From: Deltaproteobacteria bacterium
Lineage (GTDB): Bacteria > Desulfobacterota > Desulfobacteria > C00003060 > C00003106
Length of the DNA: 6,669 nucleotides
Assembly (NCBI GenBank): GCA_019314005.1
Contig: JAFDAE010000121.1
Coordinates: 1 to 6,669 of the forward strand
Reading direction: 5' to 3'
The notes under the pieces were generated by a model. It had not been told where the DNA came from. It worked only from the letters and a program-made list of their open reading frames with translations, and made no database searches. This document shows, piece after piece, positions 5,935 to 6,669 of the stretch. Each line of letters opens with the position of its first letter. Position 1 is the stretch's first letter. The position numbers and the translations under genes are program-made.

Positions 5935-6255
5935 TTGAAACGCAGAATTATTGTAATGATCGTGGGATTTGTAATCTTTGTATGTACCACTCAACCCGCC
6001 TATGCAGAGGATAGTTACAACAGCACTGGCCTATTTCCCGAGGCAATTGCGCAAAAAGAGGCAACGTTAGAGTCGCTGTGTGATGATAACATGGAGATAG
6101 GGTTGGGAGTTGAGTATAAGAAAAATAGAGTAGGCATATACGGCGCGTTGCAATATCAATACAATGTAAATAACAGTATGGAACTTAACCGAATTTTTGA
6201 TTTTAGTTCATATATAGACCTACCGATTTTGGTGGGTGTAAAATTCTATTTTTAG
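5935..6255 (+). CDS. Small secreted protein with outer-membrane-like C-terminal strand, unknown function
   Basis: A 106-residue product from a TTG start behind a strong Shine-Dalgarno site and 48 bases after a predicted sigma-54 start point. It begins with MKRRIIVMIVGF, a basic n-region and hydrophobic core, and ends the likely signal peptide at PAYA|EDSY (cleavage after A24). The mature part is only about 82 residues. It has alternating, aromatic-rich stretches (MEIGLGVEY at 53-61, RVGIYGALQYQY at 65-76) and finishes with DLPILVGVKFYF (95-106), whose terminal Phe and alternation resemble the C-terminal signal of outer-membrane beta-barrels. That is too few strands for a known single-chain barrel, so it may be a remnant or fusion-derived end of a larger porin-like protein, an oligomeric mini-barrel or a periplasmic protein. 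One Cys (C49) remains in the mature part. I do not recognise a named family. Convergent with the kinase gene, overlapping by 4 bases. Confidence 0.7.
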   Translation: MKRRIIVMIVGFVIFVCTTQPAYAEDSYNSTGLFPEAIAQKEATLESLCDDNMEIGLGVEYKKNRVGIYGALQYQYNVNNSMELNRIFDFSSYIDLPILVGVKFYF

Positions 6256-6669
6256 TTTGTTGACTCACCGGCTATTGGTAGTACAATCATAAATGTACTC
6301 CCTTCTCCCTCCGTACTTTCAACGTAGATATGACCTTTGAATGATTCAACAATTCTTAAGGATATCGCCAGACCTAAACCGTTCCCTTTTCCCGGAGATT
6401 TGGTTGTAAAAAAAGGATCAAATATTTTTTCCAAATTACTTCCGGCGATTCCTGTGCCCGTGTCTGAGACTGTCAGAAGGGCACAGGCCCCCGATGTTTT
6501 TTCTTTGTACGACTGGAGGCTCGGATGATCCGAAGAAGCCTTTTCAGTTGTGATAGTGAGTCTTGCAGGCCAGCTCTTTTCTTCCTTGCTTGGCATTACC
6601 TGTTTTTCCATCATGGCATCATAGGCATTTAGTATCAGGTTAATTAACACCTGTTTGATTTTATTGGAA
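6252..6669 (-). CDS. Sensor histidine kinase, C-terminal ATP-binding domain (partial at window edge)
   Basis: The minus strand encodes the HATPase_c catalytic domain of a two-component sensor kinase. Reading from the window edge it gives SNKIKQVLINLILNAYDAM, containing the N-box (6612-6641). The G1 box DTGTGI (6447-6464), F-box FDPFFTTK (6399-6422) and G2 box GNGLGLA (about 6366-6386) follow in order, ending shortly after STFMIVLP. The frame is open at base 6669, so GTG at 6650 is an internal codon within the N-box. The histidine phospho-acceptor domain and the sensor part lie outside the window. An insert of about 25 residues rich in Lys and Glu separates N-box and G1 box, as often seen in NtrB/ZraS-like kinases. 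Its TAA stop overlaps the TAG of the convergent small-protein gene. The signal and partner regulator are not visible. Confidence 0.92.
   Translation of the reverse strand, partial: SNKIKQVLINLILNAYDAMMEKQVMPSKEEKSWPARLTITTEKASSDHPSLQSYKEKTSGACALLTVSDTGTGIAGSNLEKIFDPFFTTKSPGKGNGLGLAISLRIVESFKGHIYVESTEGEGSTFMIVLPIAGESTN

Noticed and set aside
5935..6000. Lipoprotein signal in the small secreted protein (C17)
   Set aside because: The residues before the Cys (IFV) do not fit a lipobox, while AYA at 22-24 fits ordinary signal peptidase cleavage.
5742..6014. Plus-strand open frame of 90 codons with a hydrophobic start
   Set aside because: It contains the sigma-54 promoter and overlaps the better supported small-protein gene in another frame; it has no clear ribosome site and its C-terminal half is compositionally odd.

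Overview
This window looks like chromosomal DNA of an anaerobic, Gram-negative, chemotactic bacterium, probably of the Desulfobacterota (old Deltaproteobacteria) type. That inference rests on a 2-hydroxyacyl-CoA-dehydratase-activase-type protein, a sigma-54 activator with a matching -24/-12 promoter, a CheW adaptor and an apparent outer-membrane protein. It rests on gene content only; no rRNA or tRNA gene is present to place the organism.

Layout. (1) 1-3167: two translationally coupled plus-strand genes, the C-terminal part of a large CoA-dehydratase-activase-related protein (cut by the left edge) and a complete DUF1015 protein, overlapping by one base (TAATG). (2) 3168-3568: a 401-base gap without a gene, filled with inverted repeats. 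These are a 165-bp near-complete palindrome resembling a MITE, a 9-bp stem-loop, a perfect 15-bp hairpin, and a short segment that could pair with the cheW Shine-Dalgarno site. (3) 3569-5597: cheW followed after 28 bases by a GAF / sigma-54-AAA+ / Fis-HTH activator, probably one operon. (4) 5598-5934: a regulatory gap with a perfect 14-bp palindrome, a small hairpin and a consensus sigma-54 promoter. (5) 5935-6255: a short secreted protein, started by TTG behind a strong Shine-Dalgarno site, with a C-terminus like an outer-membrane beta-strand. (6) 6252-6669, minus strand: the catalytic end of a sensor histidine kinase, cut by the right edge; its stop codon overlaps that of the small secreted protein.

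The most coherent new idea is a local circuit: a GAF-sensing sigma-54 activator (4101-5597) acting from the palindrome near 5664 on the sigma-54 promoter at 5861-5876 to express the mini outer-membrane-like protein. Promoter and gene are clear in the sequence; the link to this activator is inference from position and geometry.
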